A DNA stretch of 64,000 nucleotides, taken from NCBI GenBank assembly GCA_029168955.1, contig JAPDOI010001716.1, positions 1 through 64,000 of the forward strand, given 5' to 3'. The notes beneath the pieces are model-generated. The model did no database searches. It worked only from the letters and a program-made list of their open reading frames with translations, and had not been told where the DNA came from. The stretch is from Aplectana chamaeleonis (Eukaryota; Nematoda; Chromadorea; Rhabditida; Cosmocercidae). The position numbers and the translations under genes were made by a program. Positions 11,855-23,645 of the stretch are shown piece after piece; the first letter of the stretch is position 1; each line of letters opens with the position of its first letter.

Positions 11855-12440
11855 TCGAGGGGGAGAGGGGCGAAAGGTCCCATCAAGAGGAGACGCGTCG
11901 CCCCCTTCCTTCGAGTTATATACAACGAATGACGTTCGGAACAGTCGGCTGCGGGGGAGAACAAAGGAAGTTCGCTTCACGGTTGCTCCCATGGCCTCCA
12001 CCTAAGCATGATGAACGCGAAAACATTGTTGCTGCGTATACGGTGAAGCAAACTGGCCAGTCTCGAGGTGGTCTCGCACTTCACAAGTTGAGGAAACAGA
12101 TCTGCCACACGAGAACTGTGTAGGGTATCTCTGTCCGGATTTCAGGGGAGATAATAAGCTTTTCTTCAACCTTTCGTCAGAGGTGAATATATTTGGTCCA
12201 ATTCTAGTCTCCCATGAAAAGGAAACTGTTGAAAACAGCGAATTTCGGCAAGCTGTTCTGTGGCGACAGCTTGGGGAAGACTGGCTGGCCGGACGTTCCG
12301 TCCGCCTTCGCTCGATTTGAGAGAAGTTCCCCAATCGTTACGAGGGAAGTTCCGTCGTCGTTCTTGGGAAAATCCCCACCAATGTCTGAAAATCTGCGTG
12401 GCACACTTACTTTGATGGCATTCTCATGCCAATCAGCTGC
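11855..12440 (+). repeat. second copy of the dispersed repeat found inverted at 540-1890
   Basis: This shares several colinear blocks with the inverted locus, including ctcccatggcctcc, tctctgtccgga and caccaatgtctga. It contains no intact reading frame that is conserved between the copies. Confidence 0.5.
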
Positions 12441-12495
12441 CATTAAAAAAATCCATAAAAAACCTAATCCATAAAACGCACAACAAAAATTTGAC

Positions 12496-12711
12496 TTATT
12501 TGGTGAGACTTATTGTTACACACCCGGGCTGTTCGACCTGTCTAAGAATCCGCACTAACTGCTGGCTGCTTACATGAATGTTAAGGAGTAATACTCTGGC
12601 TCATAACGTCATGTTCCTTATCTCTAGTCTCTCAACATCTTCCTGCGTGAGTTGTACTTGTCTCAAATTTCCTGTCTCCCGAGAGAAATTATTGCTTCTG
12701 GGAATCAGAGT
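12496..12711 (-). pseudogene. coding-like fragment with one in-frame TGA
   Basis: The minus-strand frame reads ...NLRQVQLTQEDVERLEIRN, then MTL, TGA, and continues in the same frame ARVLLLNIHVSSQQLVRILR to a TAA. Both sides of the stop look protein-like, which suggests a decayed coding exon or transposon remnant. The family is not recognised. Confidence 0.3.
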
Positions 12712-12719
12712 TTAACGTG

Positions 12720-13600
12720 ACTACGAGGCTTACTCAGTGTTGTTGACACAACGTTAAACTTTTTTTCATATTAAATTCTGCCACTGCCTAGTTCCGAAAA
12801 AAATACAGAACTCTCTGGAACACGACTTTTGCCACTTTCCACAAAATGAGAAGTTCATAAGAACGGTATAGCGGCTGCCAAGCGGCTACCATAAAAGGCA
12901 GTGTCCGCAATCAAATTGGTCTTCTTATTTCTTTCGAAAATCGAAAGTTCGTTGGCTCAGTACAAAACTATCGTCGAAAAAACGAAAGAAAACGAGTCCA
13001 GAGAAGCCCTTATCTGCACAATTTCCACTCGCGCAAAGCCTTCCGCGAGCATAAAGGCCTCGCGCGAGCGAAATTAGACTCGTATAGGGCTCTTGAGGGC
13101 CTGAGTCCGCTTGTTTTTTATTCGACGCTAATGTTGCAATAAGCGACCGGAACTAACTACGAATACGAGTTTTATCGTGGACATTTGATCGTGCCTTTGA
13201 GGATAAGTCGTCTCGTAATTGCATTGGAACGCAGGAAAATCTCGACTTGAAAACGACAGAGGAACCCACCATGTGCCACTGACACATGAGCGTAGCTTTT
13301 ATGCGTATGCTCGCTTGTCAACCTTTGAGCTTCTGATAAGGCGAAGGACAATCTTAGGGAGTGAAATGACTGTAATGGCTCGAACCACTTCAGCGGTTGG
13401 GTCCTCGGAGATAACTATCATGACCATTATAGACAGTACAAAAATAATCTCTTCTATGTTTTCTGCAGGAAATTGTATTCTCAGTGTTTTTGCAAATTAG
13501 CTGGAAATGTAGCCACTTTCCTGATGTGTTTTCGATGATGCGGCCAGAGGATTAACGCTTCTGTTTCCCGATTCTTGTTTCTAACCGTATTCTGCTGCAC
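12720..13600. other. no gene seen
   Basis: This is AT-rich sequence. The plus frame 13219-13500 is of low complexity and has no recognised domain. Confidence 0.3.
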
Positions 13601-13660
13601 TACGCAGTTACATGAAAATCTCAAAATTAGTGTCCGCGGAGTGTACTGTGCCTTTAACTC
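13585..13660. mobile_element. solo right end of a B/C-type element
   Basis: The sequence ttacatgaaaatctcaaaat...gtgtactgtgcctttaa matches the right ends of family C at 44600-44641 and 49810-49855. Confidence 0.5.
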
Positions 13661-14029
13661 AAGCCCGTACCGCGTCATTTATCAATGCCTGACGGGTGCT
13701 CCACCAAAGAAATATCAGGATCAGAATCATGCAGCTTTGCGTTGCAGAGTTTTTCGGCTAAGGATGGGCTACTGACGCCGATTTCGTCATTGAATTTTAT
13801 CGCCGGTAGGCCGTATAAGGGTATCTTTTCAGTCAGCGTCCCCATTGACAAAAAGGGTGCCTTTGTCAAGAAGCCTACTCTTACCCAGACTGCCAGCGAT
13901 AACATTCAATAATGAATACGACCACTAGGCTAAGACCCAGGAACCGCACTGCTTTCCCTGCCGCAACGGGCTGGTAAACGTCAGTAGCCGGTGGCCACTC
14001 CATCTACAGCTGCTACAGGGAACGGCCTG

Positions 14030-14716
14030 TGGATCGAATCCATACCGCGGGTGGGGACAGGGGCTCTCTACACACAGGGAGGAGTCGTCTCGCCTCTCGC
14101 GGCTCTCATTCCACTCGGGACCTCTCCGCATCCGTCGAGTAACATGACGTTTCAAACTACAAAAAAAACGGGACAGCTCTTCCCTCTACGTGTAGAGAGC
14201 CCCTGACTCCCGCGGGTGTGGCTAAGGAGCAGTTCGGCTAGCACGCGCTACGTGCGCGGCGGAAAAACGCTGTGCGCGCTCATCATCGTTGGGGCGCGTT
14301 AACCGAGGACCATCGAAAAAAGTAGTCGTTGTCCCAGTTTAGCCGTCCCCCTTTATCATTATTTTTTGCATTTAAGTCATGTTTTTTTGTTTATAATGTG
14401 CTTTTTTAGACGCAATGCTCTTCTTCTCATACCATCGTTCCAATGGAATTCGCACTTTTTATACGAGTTGTTTAGAGTTCTTTTTGTTTGCTTCTTGGAG
14501 TGGAATAGGAGATTACACATCAACCTACATGAACATAATGCAAAAAGCGATAAGTGGGAATGGCTAAAATGGAACAACAACAACTCTTATGAGTGCCCTC
14601 GGTTAATGCGCCCCAAGGACAATGAGCGCGCAAAGTTTCACCGTCGCGCGCGTCGTGTGTACCAGCCGAACTGCTCCTTAGCCACACCCGTGGCGTGGAT
14701 TCGATCCACATGCTAC
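14030..14716. mobile_element. foldback element with ~120-bp arms (left arm interrupted)
   Basis: The left arm (14030-14044 plus 14210-14319) and right arm (14592-14716) are inverted copies. Shared text includes ggatcgaatcca, gtgtggctaaggagcagttc, tgcgcgctcat and ggggcgc(g/a)ttaaccgagg. The left arm alone carries the inserted element 14054-14209. Confidence 0.7.
14054..14209. mobile_element. 156-bp MITE with 9-bp target duplication
   Basis: The inverted termini share CAGGGGCTCTCTACAC / GTGTAGAGAGCCCCTG. CCGCGGGTG flanks both sides (14045-14053 and 14210-14218). The paired arm of the surrounding foldback has a single CCACGGGTG (minus strand of 14685-14693), an empty site. A 9-bp duplication suggests MULE-like; 8 bp would suggest hAT, given the CAGGGG terminus. 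Confidence 0.75.
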
Positions 14717-15202
14717 AGCGAACAATGATGACGCGTTGGTCTGCACCAACGGCGGGGTCGTACATCATACGGTCCGATTAAATTGCGGTCTCACCCCGGT
14801 ACGCGCGCGAACTTTATCGCGGTGCGGCGGCGGATCGTGATACAAAAGAGGAACAAACGCGGCGCCGTTGCTGGTAGATTGCGGAAATTTCACGCAGAAT
14901 TAGAGACTGTAAAAACACCCAACACTCGTGGTCTTTTAACGTGCGGGTGCGAAGCGGAGGACAGGGACAGCGGGAGAGCGCATAGCGGACGAATAGAGCA
15001 GCATCGCTCGCACAGGCAGAGGTTGTAGTGATGAGAATTTAATTTTTTTTCTGAAGATACGTACTTCTCGGGTGAGGCGTATGTACTTAACTGCAGCTAG
15101 TTTTCGCCATCGTATGCAGAGAATGAACTGGCTTCACTGTGGAAAACCCGCAATCAACGGATTGAGAAACTTCTGGACTTTCGCCTCACAACTTTGCTCA
15201 GA

Positions 15203-15415
15203 CATTCGCCGGGTCCGACCCCAGCTTGAACGGGGACCATCCCCAGATTTCTGTCGGGTTGGACCCATTAGCACTGTTTCTCCACGTAGTCCCAATAGAG
15301 AAGACATGAAGGGAGAATAAAGTTAATTTCTCCCCCACGTCGTCTTAGTCGGAAGAAATGAGGGGCGATAACGAAAAGGGGTTCAACCCGACAGACATCT
15401 GCGGTCGGACCCGTT
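15203..15415. repeat. imperfect foldback
   Basis: The left part (gggtccgacccc ... ctgtcgggttggaccc) is inverted relative to ggttcaacccgacag and gcggtcggaccc on the right. The left arm has about 25 extra bases. Confidence 0.45.
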
Positions 15416-16483
15416 GAGTCTCTGAGTGAGTAGCACCCTATTTTTTTCCATCCGTGCTGAGTTCTCGATGGGGTGTAAAAGCCTCTATTTAAAATTAGAA
15501 GTCATGAAATCACCGGATAGTGAATATTTCACGAACTCAATTTTGTTGCAATTTTTTTCGAGGTTCACGCTTGAAAATGGCGTCACAAAACGTTATTACA
15601 AATGATTTGGAAAAAACCACATTTCATTGCCTGCGGACAGATGCCAACCTAAATTCTCACTTCAATTGCCGACTTTTTTGTGCTTCTTCATCACTGTCAT
15701 CAATATTGAGTATGTGCATCACAGCTGAGGCAGCAGCAATCAGTATGATTTATTTTCTCGGAAATTTGCATTTGCTCTTTAACGATTTCATGAATACCAA
15801 GTTATCGACCAAAGGTCATAATAGGTATGCATTTCTCAATTAAAGGCAGTATTGCTTGATTCCTGAGCTTCATTTGATTGATGTCGTTGAGATTGTTGTT
15901 GAAACTCGAAACGCGGTAATTTTTTTACCGAAGTTTCGGGCCGTAAACCCTTCTCTGGGCGGCTAGCGGCAGAGTTGGAGGGAGAAAGGATTGCGGTTCT
16001 CCATACAACTGGCCGGCTTGAGCAGCGCTTAAATACGCCCGTTTGGTGTGTTTGGCGCACTGAGGAATTTTAAGAATCCAAGTGTTGGATAAGGTTGAGC
16101 TCTTCGAGCTCCTTAGGAAATTGACTTTGTTTTCTGCATATTCTACCGAAAACTCCTGAAAAACAAGATAGTTTCAAAGCGCATGGTTGTATTTCAGAAT
16201 CTTTCGAGGAAAAGGGTATTGAAAAATTCAGCAATTCTTCCTTTGGGTGGACAATTGCTATATAACGTGGGAGGGGTGATCCAATGGGTCGGCCGATTCA
16301 CGACGTTTTCATTCACTTCATGGTCGATTTTCACCGTTTTTCCGTCCTTACTCTTTTTGGAGGAGCCGAATGCTAACGCCTGCGAAAAAAAAACCTGAAA
16401 TCTTTTTATCGTGAACTCTGCCTTTAAAAGCACCATTCGCGCTGACAACAACTTTTCTCAAGGTTTGCACCTCGGGGCTTCCA

Positions 16484-16830
16484 TTAGAGGCTCAGTCCAA
16501 GCTCAGGGACGATATCTGAGATTTGCACATGAGTGTGAATTGACATGCCAGGTGCGAGCTCTCATTTCTTCCCAATAAGCGCATAATAGGAAGAAGCCAC
16601 CTTGGCGAACCCACATTAAGAAGCCACTTTGCCACACCCCGTTAGACGAGCTTTCGAACTCAACAGTGACAAAAGGCCCAAATCTTCCTCCTTGTTGGCT
16701 ACTAAGGAGAAAGCAGGTCTCAGGAAACTCGTTCACAACGCCTTTGCCCCTCAATTTTAGGAAATCTTTGAGAGTCATAACTCCGTCTATAAACGCACAG
16801 TCCAACTTCAGAATCGTTTCTTCGTTTTTC
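16484..16830. mobile_element. family B fragments
   Basis: The text ggctcagtccaagctcaggg and cattagaggctc, followed by ggcgaacccacattaagaag, resembles the family B body. A second B-like terminus (cacagtccaacttcagaatc) starts at 16799. The copy is truncated or rearranged. Confidence 0.45.
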
Positions 16831-16844
16831 TTTCTATCTTAAAG

Positions 16845-17323
16845 TCTATGATAATCTTTAATTCTGAGATTATTCGCTATATCGATTATTTGGCCCACAG
16901 GTAGAAAGAAAATGACGTAGACATTGAGAAAAACTCACCGGCAGTACACGAAATCCTTTTCTCTCACCCAGCCTTTTTACTCTCACAGGAACTGTTCGTT
17001 TGGACAATGAAACCTTTTATGGATCTGCCTTTTGCAATTCTCTATTCTCTATTGCTCCGTTCTTCCCTTAGGGCCCTTACTAATCCTGCTTTGCATGAAA
17101 TATTTTTCTATTTGCGATTTACCCAATTTTCCACGGTGACAATCACCATGAACATGTTAATTCAATCGGACAATTAGTCCAGGCCAGAGAAAAACGGCAC
17201 TTAAATAAGACGTTTTGGTGCGTTTCTAGCCGTTTCCTCGTAATTTTGGTAACACTTGGTGGACAACGGCTTGTTTTTCAGTGGAAAACTCGGGAACGAA
17301 AATCACCGTCAACACTGTCTTTA
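16845..17323. mobile_element. family A copy (subfamily of 49856-50333)
   Basis: The interior is colinear with 49870-50333 (gagattattcgctatatcgat, ctctcacccagcctttttac, cgtttcctcgtaattttggt). It ends ACTCGGGAACGAAAATCACC...CTGTCTTTAA. The left terminus is lost. Confidence 0.6.
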
Positions 17324-17324
17324 A

Positions 17325-17757
17325 GAACGGTCCCACGCTGATTCGAATGATGCCTCTGAAATTGTACAAGACCATTGGGAACGGAGTTATGGCTCCTCCA
17401 AAATGGAGTGGCGAAAGCACGGTGGACGATTTGTCCGAGGATTGTAAATTCCGTCATTTGCAGTCGATGTGAACGAGCGGACCCGGATAGATAGAGAGGC
17501 CGAGAATGAAGAGAAGAATGGGGATATTGATCGGAAATCATCGCTCATCTCTCCACTGTTCAGCTCGAAAGATCGTAAAAGGGGCGTGCCAAAGTATCTT
17601 TTCGAGATGGGCGCCCCAAAGTGGCTTCCTCCTATATGTCGCTTTTCCGCAGGAATTGAGAGCTCGCACTTGGCAGGTGTTAATTAGGATGGGTCTACTT
17701 TACAATTATGTGGAAATCTTAAATTTCGTCCCTCAGGTTGGACTGTGCCTTTGAGGG
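17325..17757. mobile_element. family B copy abutting a family A end
   Basis: The body (gaacggagttatggctcct, ggtggacgatttgtccgagg, tcgctttttccgc-type text) ends CAGGTTGGACTGTGCCTTTGAG. The left terminus is replaced by the A element, so one insertion or recombination truncated the other. Confidence 0.6.
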
Positions 17758-18229
17758 GTTTTGTAAGATTTCGGAGACATCATTGGACTGAGCGTGAGAC
17801 TGTCTTCAAGATAAGCAGAGATTCTCAAAAGGCACATTCAAGGTTTACTGTGCCTTTAGATCCTCAACATGATTTGTATTGCTTCTAGGGAATACGGGAG
17901 CATATTCTCCAGCCAGCAAACATATAATTATGAACGTCATGGTGTTTATTGAGAAGGTTAATTTCCTTTACAATTTCTCCTTTGTAAAGTTAATTATTTG
18001 CATCAGAAACTTTTACATAGATTGTGCCCTCACTCCTTTCTTCTTTAATGTGAAAAATGTCCTAAGAGAAACCTTTTTGATACTGCGTTTGCCGATTAAT
18101 TACAACTCTCTATGCCCTTTTGTTGGTCTCACACTCCATGAAAGTGTGAGGATAATCGATTTCAGGGTAGCTCTTGTGCAAGGTTATGGACTGATACAAA
18201 TATATTTTTTAGGATGAATTTCACTTGTC

Positions 18230-18775
18230 ACCGTTTTCCTGTGTAGCAACCCATGGATGGAAACTGTGTTGGCATGGCAATTTAATTAAGGGACTTTTCA
18301 ACCAGCATACTCGTTGGGATTAAGGACGACAAACTGATTTACACTTTTTATGGAGCATTTCAGCACTACCAGGTTGATTTCACCATACGTTTAGCCAATC
18401 GTTCTGCTGTTCTCTCTGGCAACAACCCTCAGGCCCACAAATGAGGCATTCTTTTTCTTTTTTTTTCGAGCTCAGGTGCTAATCTAAATTCGATTTTTCC
18501 TCTCGATTTACACTTGTTTGTAAACACATGGAGAGAGAATCTGTGCGACAATTCAAATCTTTAGGGCTGCTTTCGAGCCAAAAAAATCGTCTGATACCCT
18601 GACCTGCGCTCTCTCTGCGGATTGATGGTCCTGAACTCCTTTTGGGCCAGCCCCAGGCTTTTGCTCTCCTCTACAGTTCACCTCCTACTATAATTGAGTT
18701 CGGTCGTTGGTTCACTAATTCAGGTTGAAAGCAACACTATTTAGCCAACTCAAACAGAACATTCCGACTTGAATC
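18230..18775. other. no gene seen
   Basis: No long frames, inverted repeats or recognised motifs were found. The sequence is AT-rich and unique within the window. Confidence 0.3.
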
Positions 18776-19110
18776 CTATGGCCGGGATCATTTTTCCCGC
18801 GACCAGCGGCTCATCTCAGGGGCGGCATGCGCGTACGCGAGTGCTGCGAAGGGGTTGTGGCAAAGTTTGGGGCGTCGGCGCGTGTGGTGATCGCAGTGCG
18901 AGGGCTAGGAGATCATCAATCAATGATGTCTCAGCGCGGTCTCGGCTGTCCTATCCTCTAGGTAGGGTTGGAGGGGGAACGATTTTTCAGTGCTACCCCA
19001 ACCTCTTTTCAGCCCTGGCACTGCTCTCGTCAAACGCGCCCACGCCCCAAACCGTAAACTTCTACCGGCATCTCGAAAAGCGGACAGTCGGCATGGATCC
19101 TGGTGATACT

Positions 19111-19204
19111 TTGCGTTCCCTATTAAAGGCTGACGCAAACTCGGTGCCATGTGCTATAACATAGGTGCAGCGAGTTTGCGCCAACCTTCAATGGGTACGC
19201 AAAG
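19111..19204. repeat. palindromic repeat J, copy 1
   Basis: The arms tgacgcaaactcggtgc and gcagcgagtttgcgccaac pair around gctataac. Related copies are at 40813-40910 and 62595-62695, all flanked by gcgttc/gaacgc-like text. Confidence 0.6.
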
Positions 19205-19874
19205 TGTCACTAGATTCATGCCGACTGTACTTAGTAGCCAGCATATGAAGAGAATGCCGTGGACTTTTAAACAGAAGGGCTCAGACTTAGTCGTTGAAGC
19301 TGGGACGTAAGATGATTTTTTCTTGTTCTTCATGATGTGAACACCCAACATTTAATTCTTCGCACGAAGACCGACAACTTTTTCCATCTCGAGGGCTGCC
19401 TCGAAATCGTTTCTAAACGATACCAATACTTTTCACAACGGCTCAGACATGATGCCAATAGCAGAAAGTTTTAAAAACAAGGTAACACATGGATTTACAA
19501 ACTTTCATGCCATCCTTGACACGATTCTCCTACATAATTCAAAGTTCGTTTTTTTGACCTCATGAATGGTCCTTTAGTGCTTCTAACCAGGATCAGTGTC
19601 TCTGAACGACACAACTCAGATACGTTTAATGGAACAAACGTCCAGAATATGCGCCAGCTAGCCGAGAAGTGGCCCTGGAACTAAGCGAAACGAGAGAGGC
19701 TCATGTGCACAGCAAGATTATCATTCACGGCCAGACCGTAGTGCCAATTGGGTCTTAACCGTCATTGAGCATCTAACCAAAATCCGACGACGGGACAAGA
19801 ACGGCAATTCATTCAAATGATTTAAGAAGTGGGTAAAGTCATGGGGTCATGGGAGTTGCCCACTTCATCATTAA

Positions 19875-20066
19875 TTATGTCGGAATAGACACCATGGAGG
19901 CGACAAAGTTTCTGGTAATGACCAGGGTGAGGGCAGGATCGTCTTCATCAATTTTATTCCCAAGCTTCTTCTTGGTAGTGAGCACCTGAGCCGCATTCTT
20001 ATGTATCGCCATCAGTTTAGGCCTTCTAGTATCTCTGGCAATGTTTTCGATTTGTTCAATCCATCT
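19875..20066 (-). CDS. coding-like fragment, 63 codons, unknown
   Basis: The minus-strand frame starts after GGTCTGAAG and reads RWIEQIENIARDTRRPKLMA onward, then TTKKKLGNKIDEDDPALTLV and a TAA. It is rich in charged residues and looks like a real exon or retroelement remnant. There is no recognised domain and no partner exon. Confidence 0.3.
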   Translation of the reverse strand, partial: RWIEQIENIARDTRRPKLMAIHKNAAQVLTTKKKLGNKIDEDDPALTLVITRNFVASMVSIPT

Positions 20067-20252
20067 TCAGACCGTCGCCGAGTGAAATTCCGCCTAGAGA
20101 ATAGCACGTACCAGCGCAAAGCTGATCGTGCTATTCGGCAAGTGTTAGCCTATCCACCGTTTTCGCCTTGATTTTAGCACTCTCGATATTCCTCTAGTAT
20201 TCTTGGTCCTACATATAACCTGAGAAAATACAAGTGTGTCTGTGCAATTGAT

Positions 20253-20284
20253 GATTCGATCATGCGGCGCCGCATGATCGAATC
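20253..20284. repeat. 32-bp perfect palindrome
   Basis: GATTCGATCATGCGGC is followed at once by its exact reverse complement. It resembles the GC-rich foldbacks elsewhere in the window. Confidence 0.85.
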
Positions 20285-20372
20285 CCCTCCGTCGAATGCT
20301 GCCGCGCCCTTCTGCGCGGGAGTCTATTTGGCCCCTTAATCGATTCAGGCCGAGAAGAGAGCACAGCTTCTA

Positions 20373-21006
20373 AGGGGTCGTTTATACTTCCGCCGCGGCG
20401 CGGCGAGATGCAATACAGCCATATCGATCAAGCGGCGCCGCCTGGCGGCGCCGCGAGGCGTTTAGAGTTTTTCTGCTCGAAATCTTCCAACGGTGCCGCA
20501 CGCGGCCGCCGCCTAGGTGCTGCCGCGCCGCCCGAGGAAAGCAGGCGGCGCGGCGGCCGCGTGCGATCCGCATTGACATAGTATGCTTCTTTTGCTGTTA
20601 TTTCATACACATTCTCAATTTTGTTCTTCTGATTCATCTCTAAAATTCCTTCCAAGGTCCTGGGCGTTGTTTAGAGTAGGCTGGGTTGTGAAAAGTTCAT
20701 TTTTTCAAGCTTTTGAAATACTTTTTCTAAAGAGCAATCGTTTTTGAAGACTCTATCCGCCTTCGGGTGCTGTGTTATGGTACGAAAAATTGTAGATGTT
20801 TCTTTTGCACAAGAAATCACTCATTACAATCGGCCTTGTGTTATGTCAGAGCTACTCCAGGCTGTGTTTAACGTCATTCTGCGACGTCGCCGCGTAAATT
20901 CGACGCAGCCCGATTATACATCCTGGTGGCGCGATTTTTCAAGCGGCGCGCCGCGCCGCCCCACTTATTGCCGCGCCGCTCCGCGGCGGAAGTATAAACG
21001 ACCCCT
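20373..21006. mobile_element. PIF/Harbinger-like MITE, TAA target duplication
   Basis: A 26-bp perfect inverted terminus (AGGGGTCGTTTATACTTCC...) lies at both ends, extended by imperfect GCCGCGGCGC-rich arms. Reading GGGGTCG as the tip leaves TAA on both sides, as in PIF/Harbinger. The interior (634 bp) has no transposase. Confidence 0.75.
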
Positions 21007-22384
21007 AATTATACATGCATCAGTGAAGAATGCGCGAGCGACTTAGGCGATATTAGCGAAAACAAAAACTTATTCTTTAGTGCCTTTATAGTTTTGAAAC
21101 AGTTTAAAATCAGAAAAGCTCCGTAAAATATTTATAATAGAGAAAAGAAGGGAAGTTGTGGCTATGGCAGGGTACGTGTACGGAAGACACTCTGATAATG
21201 AACAAAGTTCTTATCCATACAATCTAAGAGTTTGAGAATTTCAAAAAAAAAGTTGGAGGCCTTCATAGTTTTCAAACGCACTGCATGCATTTGGATAAGT
21301 GTACAAGAAGAGAAATACAGATATGAGCAAAAGAACTGTCTGTTGGAACGAAATCGCTGCTCTTCTATATTGGGTCGAAAAGCCCACAGTAGGGTTTTTA
21401 GCACATGTTGAAAGGGCATGTCTGAGTGTAGTACATCAGCTGTGACGAGGCCACTTAAAAACGAATGGCGTCTGATTGATCCATGTTGGGACCCATTCAT
21501 CGCCCATGTTTTATATATCCACCCACGAAGGCGTCCATATGGCGAAACTATGTATCTTACCTAGTTAGCAAACTATTTAGCGGAGAGGTATCAGCCGGTC
21601 GGAGCTCCCATATTACTCTCTGTGAAAGAGTTCAATGTGTCATGGCAACTCATCTTGTATTTTCTCGTCCTGGTTCAATGTCATTGAGACCCCTTGATGC
21701 ATGCAGCTGTCCTCTCCTAGCCGTGAACTTTTTTATGCCTCATTAGAACAGAATGAATTTTGTGGTCTGTCTCGAGTACATGAATTAATAAGTAGATATG
21801 TAGCCTCAAGCCCACACGAGGTGCAACACACGTGCTCATGAAGGCGGAATGCTGCTTCTTTTTTGCCGCTAGGACTGAGGAAGTCGAAGACCCTTCTAAC
21901 AAAAACATCCTCCTGCTAGCTAGGGAATCTCCGAAACTTAGCGAAGGCTTGCACCCAAATCCTTGGATTTTGATAGTGAACAGAATAAATTCATAAAAAG
22001 ACTCAGTGGATTTGCCGACTACATTGCTGTCTAGAAATCGATTTTGGAATTGGGCTCTAGGCGCATTTGAAGGGGACAGGATTTGGCAGCTTAAATCACA
22101 CTCAAGTTTTTAGCGTTGAAGTTAGTTTGAGTGGCGACTCCGAGTACATACAGAGCAAGAAAGTCGCAATTAAATATCGTTCATGCCATTCAGTTATGAA
22201 GCATTACTTCAGAAAACTGGGTAGTCCGATCAGGCCACGATAGGCATTCTAGTCATCCCAATCCGATTGGGGGGATCTAAAGCCCCACCCCTTCCATGTA
22301 GGTCCAAACCCTTTGACATCTCGAATCTTCTGCTGCGTTATGTTTGGGAAACCGTGTGGATGATATGCATCACACTTCGGCGAC

Positions 22385-22655
22385 TCGAAAAATTTTTCGA
22401 ATAATCCAGATTTGGACTAACTCGATTTTTCAAAACTTCGAATAATCGAGTTTTGGACTAACTCGGTTTTTCAAAATTTCGAATAATCGAGTTTCGGACC
22501 AACTCGGTTTTTCAAAGTTTCGAATTATCGAGCTTTCGACTTTCTCGGTTTTTTAAAACTTCAAATAATCGAGTTTCCCACTAACTCGGTTTTTTAGAAT
22601 TTCGAATAATCGAGTTTTCGACAGATTCGATTTTTCGAAATTTCGAACGCATTAC
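22385..22655. repeat. 41-bp tandem array (AATAATCGAGTTTT type)
   Basis: Five to six monomers of about 41 bp start aataatcgagtttt(g/c)gact and carry a ctcggtttttcaaaatttcg tail. The same monomer recurs at 30058-30290. Confidence 0.85.
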
Positions 22656-23086
22656 CTCCACTATTTTGAGAAAATCATTTTTACTGCTTCAAGTCTTCAG
22701 TTGAAAGTATGTCTAGCAATGAGAAACGCTATCTAAACACAGTACATAGTCGGCCGGTCGGGACCGAAATTGCTTTTTGACTTTGATTGGTGATTTTCAT
22801 AAACCAAGCAATACTCCATTGTTAGAGAGAGGACCTCAGTTTTGGTTCACTATCTCTGGTGAACGCAGGGGACCCCAAGCTGACGGGCTCGGATACGCCC
22901 CGAGGAACTGAACTCAAGCTGAGGTGGTATCCTCTGTAAAACATCGTAATTCTCACGACTCGTAGCGGGAGCGGCGCTAGCGATTCCGCTCCCTCCGTCT
23001 GTCACGCGCTCTCTCACTGTCTCTGACCGCCGCTCCTCACCAGCACACGTAGAAACCACGAGAATTACGCTGTTTTATAGTCTTTA

Positions 23087-23645
23087 GGCCCCCGTCATAG
23101 TCGGCGGATCTACTGAGTCCCACCGGGTCGATACGCATCGAATTCGTGGAAGACGGGTGCAAAAAAATCAACCCGCTGAGTCCGACTGAGACCGTCTGAT
23201 GCCCACCGCAATCCCCCCGGTCGATACTGATGGTTCTCATGCGTACAAGGGCGGAGCCAATGCACCGACTGAGTCCCACTGAGTTCCACCGAAATCGTCC
23301 TCACCCCACCCGGTCGATATAGGTGTTTTTCACGTAATTTGGGTGCATTTTTTCCGGCCGACTGCGACCTGCCGAGTCCCGCCGCATCTCGACTCTTGTC
23401 GTCTGCGCTCTGCCCCACTTGCTGCTGATACGGAAATCAGATTCAGACATGTTAAAAACAAGAAAAATCAGCCACCAAACACGTTCCGATTCACGGCTGA
23501 GGTGATAGTCGTCACTATCAATTGCGTGTTTCGCAGAGGAGTTAGTTGGCGCTGGGGGCAACCGGACTCAGTGGGACTCAGCAGGTTTTTCTTCCCCGGA
23601 CTCATTCGGACTCAGCAGGTTTTTCGACGAAGTCTGACCGGGGCC
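23087..23645. mobile_element. PIF/Harbinger-like element, TTA target duplication
   Basis: The left tip is GGCCCCCGTCATAGTC and the right tip GTCTGACCGGGGCC, with TTA on both outer sides (23084-23086, 23646-23648). The interior has repeated cccaccgggtcgatac / ccactgagtcc motifs. A related tip (minus strand) occurs near 35013-35030. Confidence 0.65.

Noticed and set aside
10199..12005. Frames of 60-228 codons on both strands across the minisatellite
   Set aside because: The 21-bp unit is a multiple of three, so frames stay open automatically. No start context, splice site or signal sequence was found.
17879..18217. 112-codon hydrophobic frame
   Set aside because: The composition follows local AT-richness; there are no motifs, splice sites or conserved repeats.
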